DNA of 28,859 nt from an uncultured Oribacterium sp. (GCA_900770445.1 CAAGKO010000003.1:1-28859); one strand, 5' to 3'; positions 1 through 8,139 are shown, numbered from the stretch's first letter. The notes: generated by a model from the letters alone, not told the origin. Program-made: numbers and translations.

Positions 1-35
1 CCCCCGGGGGGGCCCCCCCGCCTGAACTGTAGCCT
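1..35. repeat. GC-only palindrome downstream of the metallo-hydrolase gene, at the window edge
   Basis: The first 20 bases are a run of C, then G, then C (CCCCCGGGGGGGCCCCCCCG), able to fold into a very GC-rich hairpin. It lies about 16 bases past the stop codon of the minus-strand metallo-hydrolase gene, where a terminator would be expected, but no T-tract is visible inside the window. The structure may continue outside the window, and homopolymer G/C runs at a window edge could also be an assembly artefact. Confidence 0.4.
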
Positions 36-1664
36 TTATCGTATCCACTTATCATACAGGCTGAGCAGCTGGTTTGTAAAGCGGGCGAGGTCCTTATTGG
101 CACCACCGTAGTTTGCCTTGACGGCGGCCGACAGCTTCGTGTAGGCGGCCAGCAGGCGATCGTAGGCGGCATCGCTTGTCTTCTTCCGCTTCGAGGAGCC
201 ATCCTCCATCAGTACATACGTCGGCTTCTCGATCTTCTTCGGCTCCGCCACGAGCTCCCACTCATTCTTCAGGAGGTCGAAAACCGAACCGGAGTACGGA
301 CAGTTCACCGTGTAGTGGAGCTCGTCCTCGATCAGCTTCGAGAGTACCTCCATGCCGTCATCATTGCCATGCACGAGGAAAACACGGTCCGGTGCCTGCT
401 CGTAGGCACGGATCCAGTTCATGAGGCCGAACTGATCCGCATGGCTCGACATGTCGGCCATCTGCGCGATCTCCGCCTTCACAGCCACCTCTTCACCGAA
501 GAGCTTCACGTGATCAGCACCATCGATCAGTGCCCGTCCCAGCGTCCCCTCCGCCTGGTAGCCGGCGAAGACGATGGTCGACTCCGGACGCCAGAGATTG
601 TACTTGATATGATGGCGGATACGACCGGCATCGCACATGCCGGAGGCCGAGATGATCACCTTCGGGGTCTCATCGAAGTTGATGGCCTTCGACTCCTCGA
701 GCGTGATGGCGAGGTTCAGTCCCCGGAAGGAAATCGGGTTGATGCCTTTATCAACGATGGCGCGCGTCTCATCATCGTAGCACTCCTCGAGATTCTGCGA
801 GAAGACATGCGTCGCATCGACCGCCAGCGGACTGTCGACATAGACCGGGAAGTTGTCATGCCCGACGATGAGATGCTCCTGCTTGATCTGGCGGAAGAGG
901 TACAGCAGCTCCTGCGTACGGCCCACCGCAAACGCCGGCATCACGACATTGCCGCCCCGATCGAGGGTCCGCTGCGTGATGTTCACGAGATCCTGCAGAT
1001 GGTTGACCGTCGTGTCGTGGAAGCGGGACCCATAGGTCGACTCCATCAGCACATAATCTGCATCCCGGATGTACTCCGGATCCCGGATCAGCGGCTTATC
1101 GAAGTTTCCGATATCACCGGAGAACACGATCTTCTTCGTGACCCCCTCTTCCGTCAGCCACATCTCGATGGACGCAGATCCCAGCAGATGCCCCGCATCG
1201 ATGAAGCGGACCTGCACGCCATCCCCGAGCTCGATCATCTCATGATAGTTCACCCCGCGGAAATGCTGCAGCACATTCGCCGCATCCGTAAGATCATAGA
1301 CCGGCTCCACCTCCGGCAGCCCCGCACGACGCCCCTTCCGGTTCTTCCACTCGCACTCCTGCATCTGGATATGCGCCGAATCCCGCAGCATGATCTCCGA
1401 CAGCGCCTGCGTCGCCTTCGTCGTCAGCACCGTCCCGTTGAATCCCTTCTTATAGGCCATCGGGATCATCCCCGCATGATCGATATGCGCATGCGTCAGC
1501 AGGATGTAATCGACCTCCGAATACTTGATCGGCAGCGGCGCATTTTCATAGTAATTCCGCCCCTGCTCCATACCACAGTCCACCAGAATCCTGAGCCCCG
1601 CCGCCTCTACATAGTGTAGTGACCCCGTCACCTCATGATCCGCACCTATAAAATGAAGCTTCAT
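36..1664 (-). CDS. beta-CASP metallo-beta-lactamase-fold RNA-processing hydrolase (MBL + RMMBL domains)
   Basis: A 542-residue cytoplasmic protein with no signal peptide. The N-terminal metallo-beta-lactamase fold carries the zinc motif H58-A-H60-I-D62-H63, followed by a second metal region at GDIGNFDKP and the ESTYGSR segment. The beta-CASP insertion and the C-terminal RMMBL segment follow, with the SASGMCDAGRIRHH and SSHADQ motifs that hold the remaining metal ligands. About 85 residues beyond RMMBL form a basic, probably helical tail. Proteins of this family are related to CPSF-73/Ysh1 and RNase J and usually act on RNA as endo- or exonucleases; the true substrate of the bacterial branch is largely unknown, so the RNase role is inferred. 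The ATG start is supported by a GAGGGAGG ribosome binding site about 5 bases upstream. It follows the liv operon but is separated from it by a terminator and has its own promoter. Confidence 0.88.
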   Translation of the reverse strand: MKLHFIGADHEVTGSLHYVEAAGLRILVDCGMEQGRNYYENAPLPIKYSEVDYILLTHAHIDHAGMIPMAYKKGFNGTVLTTKATQALSEIMLRDSAHIQMQECEWKNRKGRRAGLPEVEPVYDLTDAANVLQHFRGVNYHEMIELGDGVQVRFIDAGHLLGSASIEMWLTEEGVTKKIVFSGDIGNFDKPLIRDPEYIRDADYVLMESTYGSRFHDTTVNHLQDLVNITQRTLDRGGNVVMPAFAVGRTQELLYLFRQIKQEHLIVGHDNFPVYVDSPLAVDATHVFSQNLEECYDDETRAIVDKGINPISFRGLNLAITLEESKAINFDETPKVIISASGMCDAGRIRHHIKYNLWRPESTIVFAGYQAEGTLGRALIDGADHVKLFGEEVAVKAEIAQMADMSSHADQFGLMNWIRAYEQAPDRVFLVHGNDDGMEVLSKLIEDELHYTVNCPYSGSVFDLLKNEWELVAEPKKIEKPTYVLMEDGSSKRKKTSDAAYDRLLAAYTKLSAAVKANYGGANKDLARFTNQLLSLYDKWIR

Positions 1665-1705
1665 ACAGGCCTCCCTCTCAAATGAAAATTAATTTCGTTA
1701 TTTAC

Positions 1706-1714
1706 ATTATAGCA
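1706..1714 (-). promoter_or_regulatory. extended -10 promoter of the metallo-hydrolase gene
   Basis: On the minus strand the sequence TGCTATAAT gives a perfect -10 hexamer with an extended -10 TG. The -35 region 17 bases upstream (TGGAAA) is weak, which is usual for extended -10 promoters. It lies about 42 bases before the gene start, downstream of the livF terminator. Confidence 0.65.
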
Positions 1715-1773
1715 GAGTGAATATTTCTTTTCCACAAACAGATCTACATGTCTGTATGGATTTCATATAAAGA

Positions 1774-1801
1774 AAACGCGGAGGGATGTCCCTCCGCGTT
1801 T
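1774..1801 (-). terminator. Rho-independent terminator of the liv operon
   Basis: A 13-bp perfect inverted repeat (AAACGCGGAGGGA and its complement) starts directly after the livF stop codon. On the minus strand it is followed by TTTTCTTTAT. This is a strong intrinsic terminator ending the livKHMGF unit. Confidence 0.88.
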
Positions 1802-1802
1802 A

Positions 1803-2516
1803 TTATTCAGAAAGGTAAGCCGCCTTGACCTTCGGATCATTCGCGAGATCCTGCGCCCGGCCCTCGATCGTGATCTTACCGGTCTCCAGCACATACGCAC
1901 GATCCGCGATCGCGAGTGCCTTATTCGCATTCTGCTCGACGAGCAGTACCGTCACACCAGTCTCATGAATCTTCTCGATGATGTTGAAGATCTCATTTAC
2001 ATAAATCGGGGACAGACCCATGGACGGCTCATCCATGACGATCATCTCCGGATTACTCATCAGCGCACGGCCCATCGCGAGCATCTGCTGCTCACCACCG
2101 GACAGGGTACCGGCCACCTGATTCTTACGCTCTTCCAGTCTCGGGAAATGCTTATAGACCGTCGCAAGTGTCTCTGCGATGCCATCCTTATCCTTCCGGG
2201 TATAGGCACCGAGCATCAGGTTCTGGTAAACCGAAAGCTGTGCAAATACACGACGGCCCTCCGGTACATGGGCGAGTCCCGCACCGACCATCTTATGACC
2301 CGGCGTATGCGTGATCTCCTTCCCGTTATAGAATACATGTCCGGAACGCGCCGGGATCAGACCCGTGATGGTCTGCAGCGTCGTCGTCTTTCCGGCACCA
2401 TTGGCACCGATCAGGGTGACGATCTCGCCCTTATCTACATGGAAGGAAATGCCCTTTAATGCATGGATCACACCGTAATATACGTTGAGATCCTGTACAT
2501 CTAAAATCGTACTCAT
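1803..2516 (-). CDS. livF: branched-chain amino acid ABC transporter, ATPase subunit LivF
   Basis: A 237-residue ATPase, the normal size for LivF. It hydrolyses ATP on the cytoplasmic face to drive uptake of leucine, isoleucine and valine together with LivG and the permeases LivH and LivM. Visible motifs are Walker A GANGAGKT (residues 37-44), the ABC signature LSGGEQQ (about 138-144), Walker B MIVMDEPS and the switch histidine replaced in sequence by the LivF-typical LLVEQN. The start is supported by an AAGGAGGAG ribosome binding site. It is the last gene of the liv operon, 12 bases after livG. Distinguished from LivG by its shorter length and by the Y-loop region typical of LivF. Confidence 0.95.
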   Translation of the reverse strand: MSTILDVQDLNVYYGVIHALKGISFHVDKGEIVTLIGANGAGKTTTLQTITGLIPARSGHVFYNGKEITHTPGHKMVGAGLAHVPEGRRVFAQLSVYQNLMLGAYTRKDKDGIAETLATVYKHFPRLEERKNQVAGTLSGGEQQMLAMGRALMSNPEMIVMDEPSMGLSPIYVNEIFNIIEKIHETGVTVLLVEQNANKALAIADRAYVLETGKITIEGRAQDLANDPKVKAAYLSE

Positions 2517-2528
2517 CTCTTCTCCTCC

Positions 2529-3287
2529 TTAATCTCCGAGATATGCCTTGATGACTTCCGGATCATGCAGTACATCGGCGGTCTTGCCCTGCTTCAGCAC
2601 CTGACCGAAATTGAGAACAGTCAGACGGTCACAGATACCGGATACCAGCTTCATATCATGCTCGATCAGAAGGATCGTCATATCGAACTCATCCCGTACG
2701 AGACGGATGGTACGCATCAGCTCCTCGGTCTCACTCGGGTTCATACCGGCGGCCGGCTCATCCAGCAGGAGAAGCTTCGGCTCGGTTGCGAGCGCTCGTG
2801 CGATCTCGAGCTTACGCTGCTGACCGTACGGGAGGTTGGAGGCCTTATAGTCTACGAAATCCTGAAGGTCGAACACCTTGAGGATCTCGAGTGCCTTCGC
2901 ATCCATTTCCTTCTCGAGCCTACGATACTTCGGCGATTTCAGAATACCGTCCAGCGTCGAGTAGAGATAGTGGTTATGCAGTCCGGCTTTTACATTGTCC
3001 AGCACGGACATGTTATGGAAGAGACGGATGTTCTGGAAGGTACGTGCGATGCCCTTCTTGTTGATTTCCTCACAGCTGAGACCCGTGATGTTGTCGCCGT
3101 CGAGGAGGATCTGACCGCTGGTCGGCTTATATACGCCGGTCAGGAGGTTAAATATAGTCGTCTTACCGGCACCATTCGGGCCGATCAGACCGTAGAGCTC
3201 ATTCTTTTCGATCTGCACATGGAAATTATCAACTGCCTTCAGACCACCGAAGGAGATGCCCAGTGCTTCAATGTCTAACATAGCCAT
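2529..3287 (-). CDS. livG: branched-chain amino acid ABC transporter, ATPase subunit LivG
   Basis: A 252-residue ABC ATPase that partners LivF. Walker A GPNGAGKTT is at residues 36-44, the signature is the degenerate LPYGQQRKLEIARAL usual for LivG, Walker B is LLLLDEPAAGMNPSE, and the switch histidine is in LLIEHDM. The C-terminus LHDPEVIKAYLG is characteristic of LivG. The gene begins 2 bases after the livM stop, so translation is probably coupled. A second ATG two codons in is equally possible as the start; an AAGGAG lies 12 bases before the first ATG. Confidence 0.95.
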   Translation of the reverse strand: MAMLDIEALGISFGGLKAVDNFHVQIEKNELYGLIGPNGAGKTTIFNLLTGVYKPTSGQILLDGDNITGLSCEEINKKGIARTFQNIRLFHNMSVLDNVKAGLHNHYLYSTLDGILKSPKYRRLEKEMDAKALEILKVFDLQDFVDYKASNLPYGQQRKLEIARALATEPKLLLLDEPAAGMNPSETEELMRTIRLVRDEFDMTILLIEHDMKLVSGICDRLTVLNFGQVLKQGKTADVLHDPEVIKAYLGD

Positions 3288-3289
3288 GC

Positions 3290-4384
3290 TTACGTCGTCT
3301 CCTTTCCTTCGTCACTCTTCTTACTGAAACGGGCCATGATCTGCTGGCGAAGCGCGATCAGGGATGGTGCCGAGGTGAACAGCATCATGAGGATCAGGAC
3401 GATCGCATACATAAGCATACGATAGTCGTTGAGGCCTCGCAGAACCTCCGGAAGGAGCGTCAGGATGACGGCCGCGATGACGGAGCCACGGATATTTCCG
3501 ATGCCGCCCATGACGACGAAAACGAGGATCATGATGGACTGGTTGTAACCGAAGTTCTTCGGCAGCGCCTGAAGCGAGCTCAGGTTGTGTGCATACAGTA
3601 CGCCGGCTGCTCCCGCGATCGCTGCAGAGATGGTGAAGGCCATCAGCTTATAGCGGGTAACATTGAGCCCGATGGACTCAGCGGCGATACGATTATCACG
3701 GATGGCCATGATAGCACGTCCGGTTCTCGAGTTGATGAGGTTCAGCACCACGAAAAGCGCGATCAGCAGAAGGATCACACCGATCGTGAAGGTCGCCTGC
3801 TTCGGTGTACCGGTGATGCCCTGTGCACCCTTGATGATGACGGTGCCGCCATCCATACCGAGTGAAAGCGAATCCTTCAGGGAGAAGTGTGCGCCGTGAT
3901 CGTCGATACCGAAGTACAGTGCGTTGATGATGTTCTTGATGATCTCACCGAACGCGAGGGTGACGATCGCGAGGTAGTCGCCCTTCAGACGAAGGACCGG
4001 GATACCGATCAGGAAACCGAAGACCGCTGCGGCCGCTGCACCGATCAGAATCGCGATGACGAAACGAAGGAGCGGTGGCATCGCACTGCTCTTCATCAGC
4101 ATCGTCCAGGTCGCGGAGGCGAAGGCACCGACGCACATGAAGCCGGCATGGCCGAGCGACAGCTCACCGGAGATACCGACCACGAGGTTCAGGCTCACCG
4201 CCATGATGCTGTAGATCGTGAGCGGAACGAGCAGTCCCTTGATGAGGGAGCTCACCTGTCCGGCATTCAGGAAGATCTCGACGATGATGTACGCGAGAAG
4301 CACCATACCGTAGGTGATCATATTTGAGCGGAAGGTCTTCGCCTTCGCTGTAGACATTGACATAGATGTAGTTTTCATTTTCAT
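3290..4384 (-). CDS. livM: branched-chain amino acid ABC transporter, permease LivM
   Basis: A 364-residue integral membrane protein. A short basic, Ser/Thr-rich cytoplasmic N-terminus (about 20 residues) is followed by multiple hydrophobic segments. The family motif ELSLGHAGFMCVGAFASA lies at about residues 73-90, and AIRDNRIAAESIGLNVTRYKLMAF is the cytoplasmic loop that contacts the ATPases. LivM pairs with LivH to form the membrane channel. The gene starts 6 bases after livH ends. The ribosome binding site is weak (GTGAG close to the ATG, GGAG further away), which is consistent with translational coupling to livH. Confidence 0.94.
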   Translation of the reverse strand: MKMKTTSMSMSTAKAKTFRSNMITYGMVLLAYIIVEIFLNAGQVSSLIKGLLVPLTIYSIMAVSLNLVVGISGELSLGHAGFMCVGAFASATWTMLMKSSAMPPLLRFVIAILIGAAAAAVFGFLIGIPVLRLKGDYLAIVTLAFGEIIKNIINALYFGIDDHGAHFSLKDSLSLGMDGGTVIIKGAQGITGTPKQATFTIGVILLLIALFVVLNLINSRTGRAIMAIRDNRIAAESIGLNVTRYKLMAFTISAAIAGAAGVLYAHNLSSLQALPKNFGYNQSIMILVFVVMGGIGNIRGSVIAAVILTLLPEVLRGLNDYRMLMYAIVLILMMLFTSAPSLIALRQQIMARFSKKSDEGKETT

Positions 4385-4390
4385 GCCGGC

Positions 4391-5275
4391 TCACACTTTC
4401 TCCATGATCTTCTTACCGAGGATACCCGTCGGCTTCACCAGAAGGACGATGATCAGGACGGAAAATACGATGGCGTCACTCAGCTTCGAGGAGATGTACG
4501 CCTTCGACAGGTTCTCGAGTACACCGAGGATGATACCGCCGATGAACGCGCCCGGGATGGAGCCGATACCACCGAGTACGGCTGCGACGAAGGCCTTGAT
4601 GCCCGGCATGGCACCGGTGGTCGGGGTCAGCGTCGGGTACGCGGAGCACATCAGGATGCCGCCGATGGCAGCGAGTGCAGAGCCGATGGCGAAGGTCATC
4701 GAAATGGTCTTATTGACATCTACACCCATGAGGGTCGCCGCGCCCTTATCCTCTGAAACCGCCAGCATCGCCTGACCGGCCTTCGTCTTGTTGATGAAGG
4801 TCACCAGTCCGCCGACGATGATCAGACAGCACAGGATCGTCACGATGGTCTCACCGGAAATCGTCAGTGCACCACCAGCGAGCTTGACCGGCTTTATCGG
4901 GACGAAGGAGGTGAAGCTCTTCGGATTCGCACCGAACAGGAGCAGCGCTACATTCTGAAGAAGATACGATACACCGATTGCGGTGATCAGAACGTTCAGA
5001 GAGTTCGCCTGACGGAGTGGCTTATATGCGACCTTCTCGATGACGACGCCCAGCAGCGTGCAGATCACCATCGACAGGAGGGTCGACACCAGGATCGGCA
5101 GCCCCATCTGGTTCAATGCAATAAACGCCGCGTAACCACCGACCATGAGGATATCACCATGGGCGAAGTTGAGCATCTTTGCGATTCCATATACCATCGT
5201 GTAGCCCAGGGCGATGATCGCGTAGATCGAGCCTAAACTGACACCACTCAGCAAGTAGGAAATGAAACTCATCAT
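4391..5275 (-). CDS. livH: branched-chain amino acid ABC transporter, permease LivH
   Basis: A 294-residue membrane permease with about eight hydrophobic segments. The LivH motif GYTMVYGIAKMLNFAHGDILM is near the N-terminus, and ISEDKGAAT-like AVSEDKGAATLMGV is the ATPase-contact loop. The reading frame stays open to a TTG at 5293, but that codon overlaps the ribosome binding site AGAGGTG. I therefore take the ATG at 5275, with the directly following ATG at 5272 as alternative. It is the first permease gene after livK, separated from it by about 195 bases that hold a terminator-like hairpin and a repeat. This suggests livHMGF is expressed at a lower level than livK. Confidence 0.93.
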   Translation of the reverse strand: MMSFISYLLSGVSLGSIYAIIALGYTMVYGIAKMLNFAHGDILMVGGYAAFIALNQMGLPILVSTLLSMVICTLLGVVIEKVAYKPLRQANSLNVLITAIGVSYLLQNVALLLFGANPKSFTSFVPIKPVKLAGGALTISGETIVTILCCLIIVGGLVTFINKTKAGQAMLAVSEDKGAATLMGVDVNKTISMTFAIGSALAAIGGILMCSAYPTLTPTTGAMPGIKAFVAAVLGGIGSIPGAFIGGIILGVLENLSKAYISSKLSDAIVFSVLIIVLLVKPTGILGKKIMEKV

Positions 5276-5296
5276 CTCTAAACACCTCTTCAAAAA

Positions 5297-5370
5297 TTTA
5301 TGGGGTCTGACCCCCTTACAAATTCCTTACGGAATCTTCATCATTTCGTAATGGGGTCAGACCCCATAAA
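5297..5370. repeat. paired GGGGTCWGACCCC palindromic repeat between livK and livH
   Basis: Two copies of the 13-mer palindrome GGGGTC(T/A)GACCCC lie about 51 bases apart, centre to centre. They are flanked by TTTAT and ATAAA, so the outer 18 bases at each end form a perfect inverted repeat. The left motif is followed by CTTACAAATTCCTTACGG. Nearly the same tail follows a motif at 14170-14199. It resembles REP/BIME-type intergenic repeats and may also form an mRNA stem within the liv transcript. Confidence 0.75.
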
Positions 5371-5381
5371 CTGAATTCAAT

Positions 5382-5410
5382 AAAGGGTTGCTTGTAGCAA
5401 GCAACCCTTT
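5382..5410 (-). terminator. terminator-like hairpin between livK and livH
   Basis: A 13-bp perfect inverted repeat (AAAGGGTTGCTTG, loop of 3 bases) lies 60 bases past the livK stop. On the minus strand only a weak T-tract (TTTATTG) follows. It probably stops part of the transcripts, or protects the livK 3' end, so that binding protein is made in excess over the permease and ATPases. Confidence 0.7.
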
Positions 5411-5469
5411 ATGCTCTTTCATCATGCAGAAAAAGTAGATTTTCTCATGATGCTTCATCACTTTTCCGA

Positions 5470-6699
5470 TCAGTCGGCAGAAGTATAGGCACCATCCTTA
5501 ACGATGACCGCCTTCGGCTCCTTATCGACATCACCGTTCTCGCTCCATGTCATGCCGGAACCGGTGAGACCATCATACTTGAGCGACTTCATCTGCTCTT
5601 CCATCGCTGTACCAAGATCAGCTACAGACATGTCCGGCGTCAGGTTACCGGCCTCGATGGCTGCCTTCATGATGTAGGCTGCATCATATGCATCGGCTGC
5701 GAACTGAATCGGCGTATCACCGAACTTATCCTTATAAGCTGTTACGAAGCTTACGGTCTTCTCATCGGTCGCATCCGCTGCGAACGGAGTCAGAAGCATG
5801 AGGCCCTCTGCGAGAGACTTGTCGAAGTTCTCCACATCGAGGATACCATCCATACCATCACAGCCGAAGAAGGTCGGCTTGTAGCCCATGGTGTTTGCCT
5901 GTGTCAGAACGAGTGCTGCCTCTGTGTAGTAGAACGGAAGGAATACGAGCTCTGCACCTGCGCTCTGCATCTTCTGAAGCTGTGTAGAGAAGTCGGTCTT
6001 CGAATCTGCGGTGAACTGCTCATCGGCTACGATCTCGAGTCCCTGGTTGCCGGCCTCGGTAACGAAGGAATCGTGAATACCGGAGGAGTAAACATCCGAA
6101 GAATCATAGATGATACCGATCTTGGTTGCCAGCTTGTGTGTTCCGATGTACTCTGCGGACTTGGCACCCTGTGCCGGATCCGAGAAGCATACACGGTATG
6201 CATTTGGCGCTGCGGTACAGTCAACGGCGGAACCTGACGGAGTCAGAAGGAACATGTTATCGTTCTGCGCCTCGGAAGCAACTGCGATGGTCGGTGCGGA
6301 AGTGGTCGGTCCGATCAGCATCTGCATGCCCCAGTCCTTGAGGGAGTTGTATGCGTTGATCGCCTTCTCCTGATCATGCTCATCATCTGCGGTCTTATAC
6401 TCTACCTGGTAGCCATTGATACCACCGGCTGCGTTGATCTCATCGATGGCAACCTGAGCACCATTGATGACAGCCTTACCATAGATCGCTGCACCACCGG
6501 TCAGCGGTCCCTGGGCACCGATCTTCCATGTAAGATCTGAAGAACCAGCGGCTGTGGTTGCGCCCTCAGCTGCTGCAGCAGTTGTCGTATCGCCTGCAGC
6601 GGCAGCGGCTGTCGTCGCCTCCGGAGCAGATGAAGAACCACAGGCTGCTAAAGAAGCAACCATCGAAGCTGCAAGTACTGCACTTAATACCTTTTTCAT
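5470..6699 (-). CDS. livK: branched-chain amino acid ABC transporter, substrate-binding lipoprotein LivK
   Basis: A 409-residue extracellular lipoprotein that binds the amino acid and delivers it to LivHM. The signal peptide ends in the lipobox L17-A-A-C20, and Cys20 would be lipidated. Residues 21-54 are a low-complexity Ser/Ala/Thr/Gly linker holding the protein off the membrane. From about residue 57 a type I periplasmic-binding (leucine-binding-like) fold runs to the end, with WKIGAQGPLTGGAAIYGK at its start and TADDEHDQEKAINAYNSL further on. Substrate specificity within the family (Leu, Ile, Val or other amides) cannot be read from sequence. A GAGGAG ribosome binding site and a near-consensus promoter precede the ATG. 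It is the first gene of the liv operon. Confidence 0.94.
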   Translation of the reverse strand: MKKVLSAVLAASMVASLAACGSSSAPEATTAAAAAGDTTTAAAAEGATTAAGSSDLTWKIGAQGPLTGGAAIYGKAVINGAQVAIDEINAAGGINGYQVEYKTADDEHDQEKAINAYNSLKDWGMQMLIGPTTSAPTIAVASEAQNDNMFLLTPSGSAVDCTAAPNAYRVCFSDPAQGAKSAEYIGTHKLATKIGIIYDSSDVYSSGIHDSFVTEAGNQGLEIVADEQFTADSKTDFSTQLQKMQSAGAELVFLPFYYTEAALVLTQANTMGYKPTFFGCDGMDGILDVENFDKSLAEGLMLLTPFAADATDEKTVSFVTAYKDKFGDTPIQFAADAYDAAYIMKAAIEAGNLTPDMSVADLGTAMEEQMKSLKYDGLTGSGMTWSENGDVDKEPKAVIVKDGAYTSAD

Positions 6700-6751
6700 A
6701 ATTTTCTCCTCTCAGTTTTCTAAAATACAAGCTTTCTGAAAACTTTTCATC

Positions 6752-6780
6752 ATTATAAAGTTCGGAGTTATGGAAGTCAA
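6752..6780 (-). promoter_or_regulatory. sigma-A promoter of livK
   Basis: The minus strand shows TTGACT, a 17-base spacer, and a perfect TATAAT. It gives a 5' leader of about 45 bases before livK. The 5' side of the promoter overlaps a short GTTAT...ATAAC inverted pair that could be an operator, but this is weak. Between the promoter and the palindrome element at 6862-7099 I see nothing further. Confidence 0.85.
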
Positions 6781-6861
6781 CTACTTTTATAACATATTTT
6801 CACGTTTGCGGTCCATATGATAACCAGAACGAATATGTGTCATAATGATTGTTTTTGAAAG

Positions 6862-7099
6862 CACGCAGGGCCCCGGAGACTCGGTCTCAGAAGCCATACG
6901 TAGAGTTCGTGAAGAATCAAAATCTCACCCCTTAGAAGCACTTAGAGTAATTTTTCCTTAGCACCCTCTGCAACGCTGAGTTTTCCTCAAGAAAACTCAG
7001 TGATTGCAGAGGGCTTAGTGCTTCTAAGGGGTGAGATTTTAGAGTCTTCCGAACTCGAAGTACTGTGCTGCTGAGACCGAGTCTCCGGGGCCCTGCGTG
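6862..7099. repeat. long-palindrome element, copy 1 (about 238 bp), between gpsA and livK
   Basis: The whole interval folds back on itself. The outer stem is a perfect 29-bp inverted repeat (6862-6890 with 7071-7099). A 7-bp stem GAGTTCG/CGAACTC and a short GAAGA/TCTTC pairing follow. The middle stem is 24 bp without mismatch (6919-6942 with 7017-7040). Then comes a lopsided internal loop, 21 bases on one side (6943-6963) and 3 on the other (7014-7016), and an apical hairpin (6964-7013) with a CTCAA loop and one bulge. It ends 9 bases past the gpsA stop, so it may also act as the 3' structure of the der-plsY-gpsA mRNA. No coding frame is evident. Two related copies occur in the window. Confidence 0.9.
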
Positions 7100-7108
7100 A
7101 ATTTAAGA

Positions 7109-8116
7109 TTATTTATCAAACGGAACGTTCACGTTCTCGATCGTCCGATCACGGAGCATCAGATCCCGGACCGCTTCCCTGGCCGGCTTGCCTTCGAAGA
7201 GAATCTGGTTGATACCCTCGACGATCGGCATCGATACCTCGTACTTCTCGGCGAGTGCACGTGCCGCCTTCGCTGCATAGACGCCCTCGACGGTCTGGCC
7301 GACCTCCTGCATCGCTTCCTCGTAGCTTCTGCCCTCGCCCATCAGGATACCGGCGCGGCGATTACGGCTGTGCATGGAGGCACAGGTTACGATCAGATCA
7401 CCGATGCCGCTCAGACCATTGAAGGTCTCCATGCGGCAGCCCATCTTCATGCCGAGTCGCTCGATCTCCGCGATACCGCGTGTGATCAGCGCAGCCTTCG
7501 TATTGTCGCCGTAGCCGAGGCCGTCTGCCATACCGGCTGCCAGCGCGATGACGTTCTTCGTCGCACCGCCGATTTCGATGCCCTTGATATCCGGATTGAT
7601 GTAGACACGGAAGCAATCGCACATAAACGCGTTCTGTACGAAAAGTGCCGTCTTCTCGGTATGCGCACCGGTCACGATCGTCGTCGGAACGAAACGCGAT
7701 ACCTCCTCAGCATGGCTCGGTCCGGACAGCACCGCGACATCTGCCTGCGGAATCTCCTCTTCGATGATGTCCGACATCGTATAGAGTGTGCCCTCTTCGA
7801 TGCCCTTCGCCACGGACACGATGATCTGTCCCTCACTGACATACGACTTCATCTCATGTGCCGTCGGACGCACGAAGATGGACGGCACCGCCAGCACGAC
7901 GAGCGCCTGCTCCTTCAGTGCAGACTCGAGATTCGAGGTAAAACGCACACTCTCCGGAATCACAGCCCCCGGCAGGTTCTTATGACGGTGGGTCGCCTGA
8001 AGCGCATCCACCTCCTGCTGAAACTTCGACCAGATGGTCACCTCATGTCCGTTATGGGCGAGCAGAATGCCGAGGGCCGTACCCCAGGTACCTGCGCCAA
8101 TGATTGATGCTTTCAT
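7109..8116 (-). CDS. gpsA: NAD(P)+-dependent glycerol-3-phosphate dehydrogenase
   Basis: A 335-residue cytoplasmic enzyme that reduces dihydroxyacetone phosphate to sn-glycerol-3-phosphate, the backbone for phospholipids. The N-terminal Rossmann motif is IIGAGTWGTALGILLA (residues 4-19). The catalytic region contains VSVAKGIEEGT, LSGPSHAEEV and the lysine-containing GGATKNVIALAAG. The C-terminal domain carries NGLSGIGDLIVTC. Length matches the family. An AAGGAG ribosome binding site lies 5 bases before the ATG. It is the last gene of the der-plsY-gpsA cluster, 23 bases after plsY. The product feeds PlsY directly, so the pairing is functional. Confidence 0.96.
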   Translation of the reverse strand: MKASIIGAGTWGTALGILLAHNGHEVTIWSKFQQEVDALQATHRHKNLPGAVIPESVRFTSNLESALKEQALVVLAVPSIFVRPTAHEMKSYVSEGQIIVSVAKGIEEGTLYTMSDIIEEEIPQADVAVLSGPSHAEEVSRFVPTTIVTGAHTEKTALFVQNAFMCDCFRVYINPDIKGIEIGGATKNVIALAAGMADGLGYGDNTKAALITRGIAEIERLGMKMGCRMETFNGLSGIGDLIVTCASMHSRNRRAGILMGEGRSYEEAMQEVGQTVEGVYAAKAARALAEKYEVSMPIVEGINQILFEGKPAREAVRDLMLRDRTIENVNVPFDK

Positions 8117-8139
8117 AAAATCTCCTTATTTAAAGCAGA

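Noticed and set aside
315..1619. Long open frame on the plus strand opposite the metallo-hydrolase gene
   Set aside because: It is Arg/His/Asp-rich, has no ribosome binding site or family signature, and mirrors a well-supported gene; it is a by-product of GC-rich codon use.
6862..7099. Integron attC site
   Set aside because: There are no R'/R'' core boxes, no integrase, and the flanking genes are housekeeping genes in conserved order.
6862..7099. Intact insertion sequence within the long palindrome elements
   Set aside because: No transposase frame and no target-site duplication could be seen at the ends.
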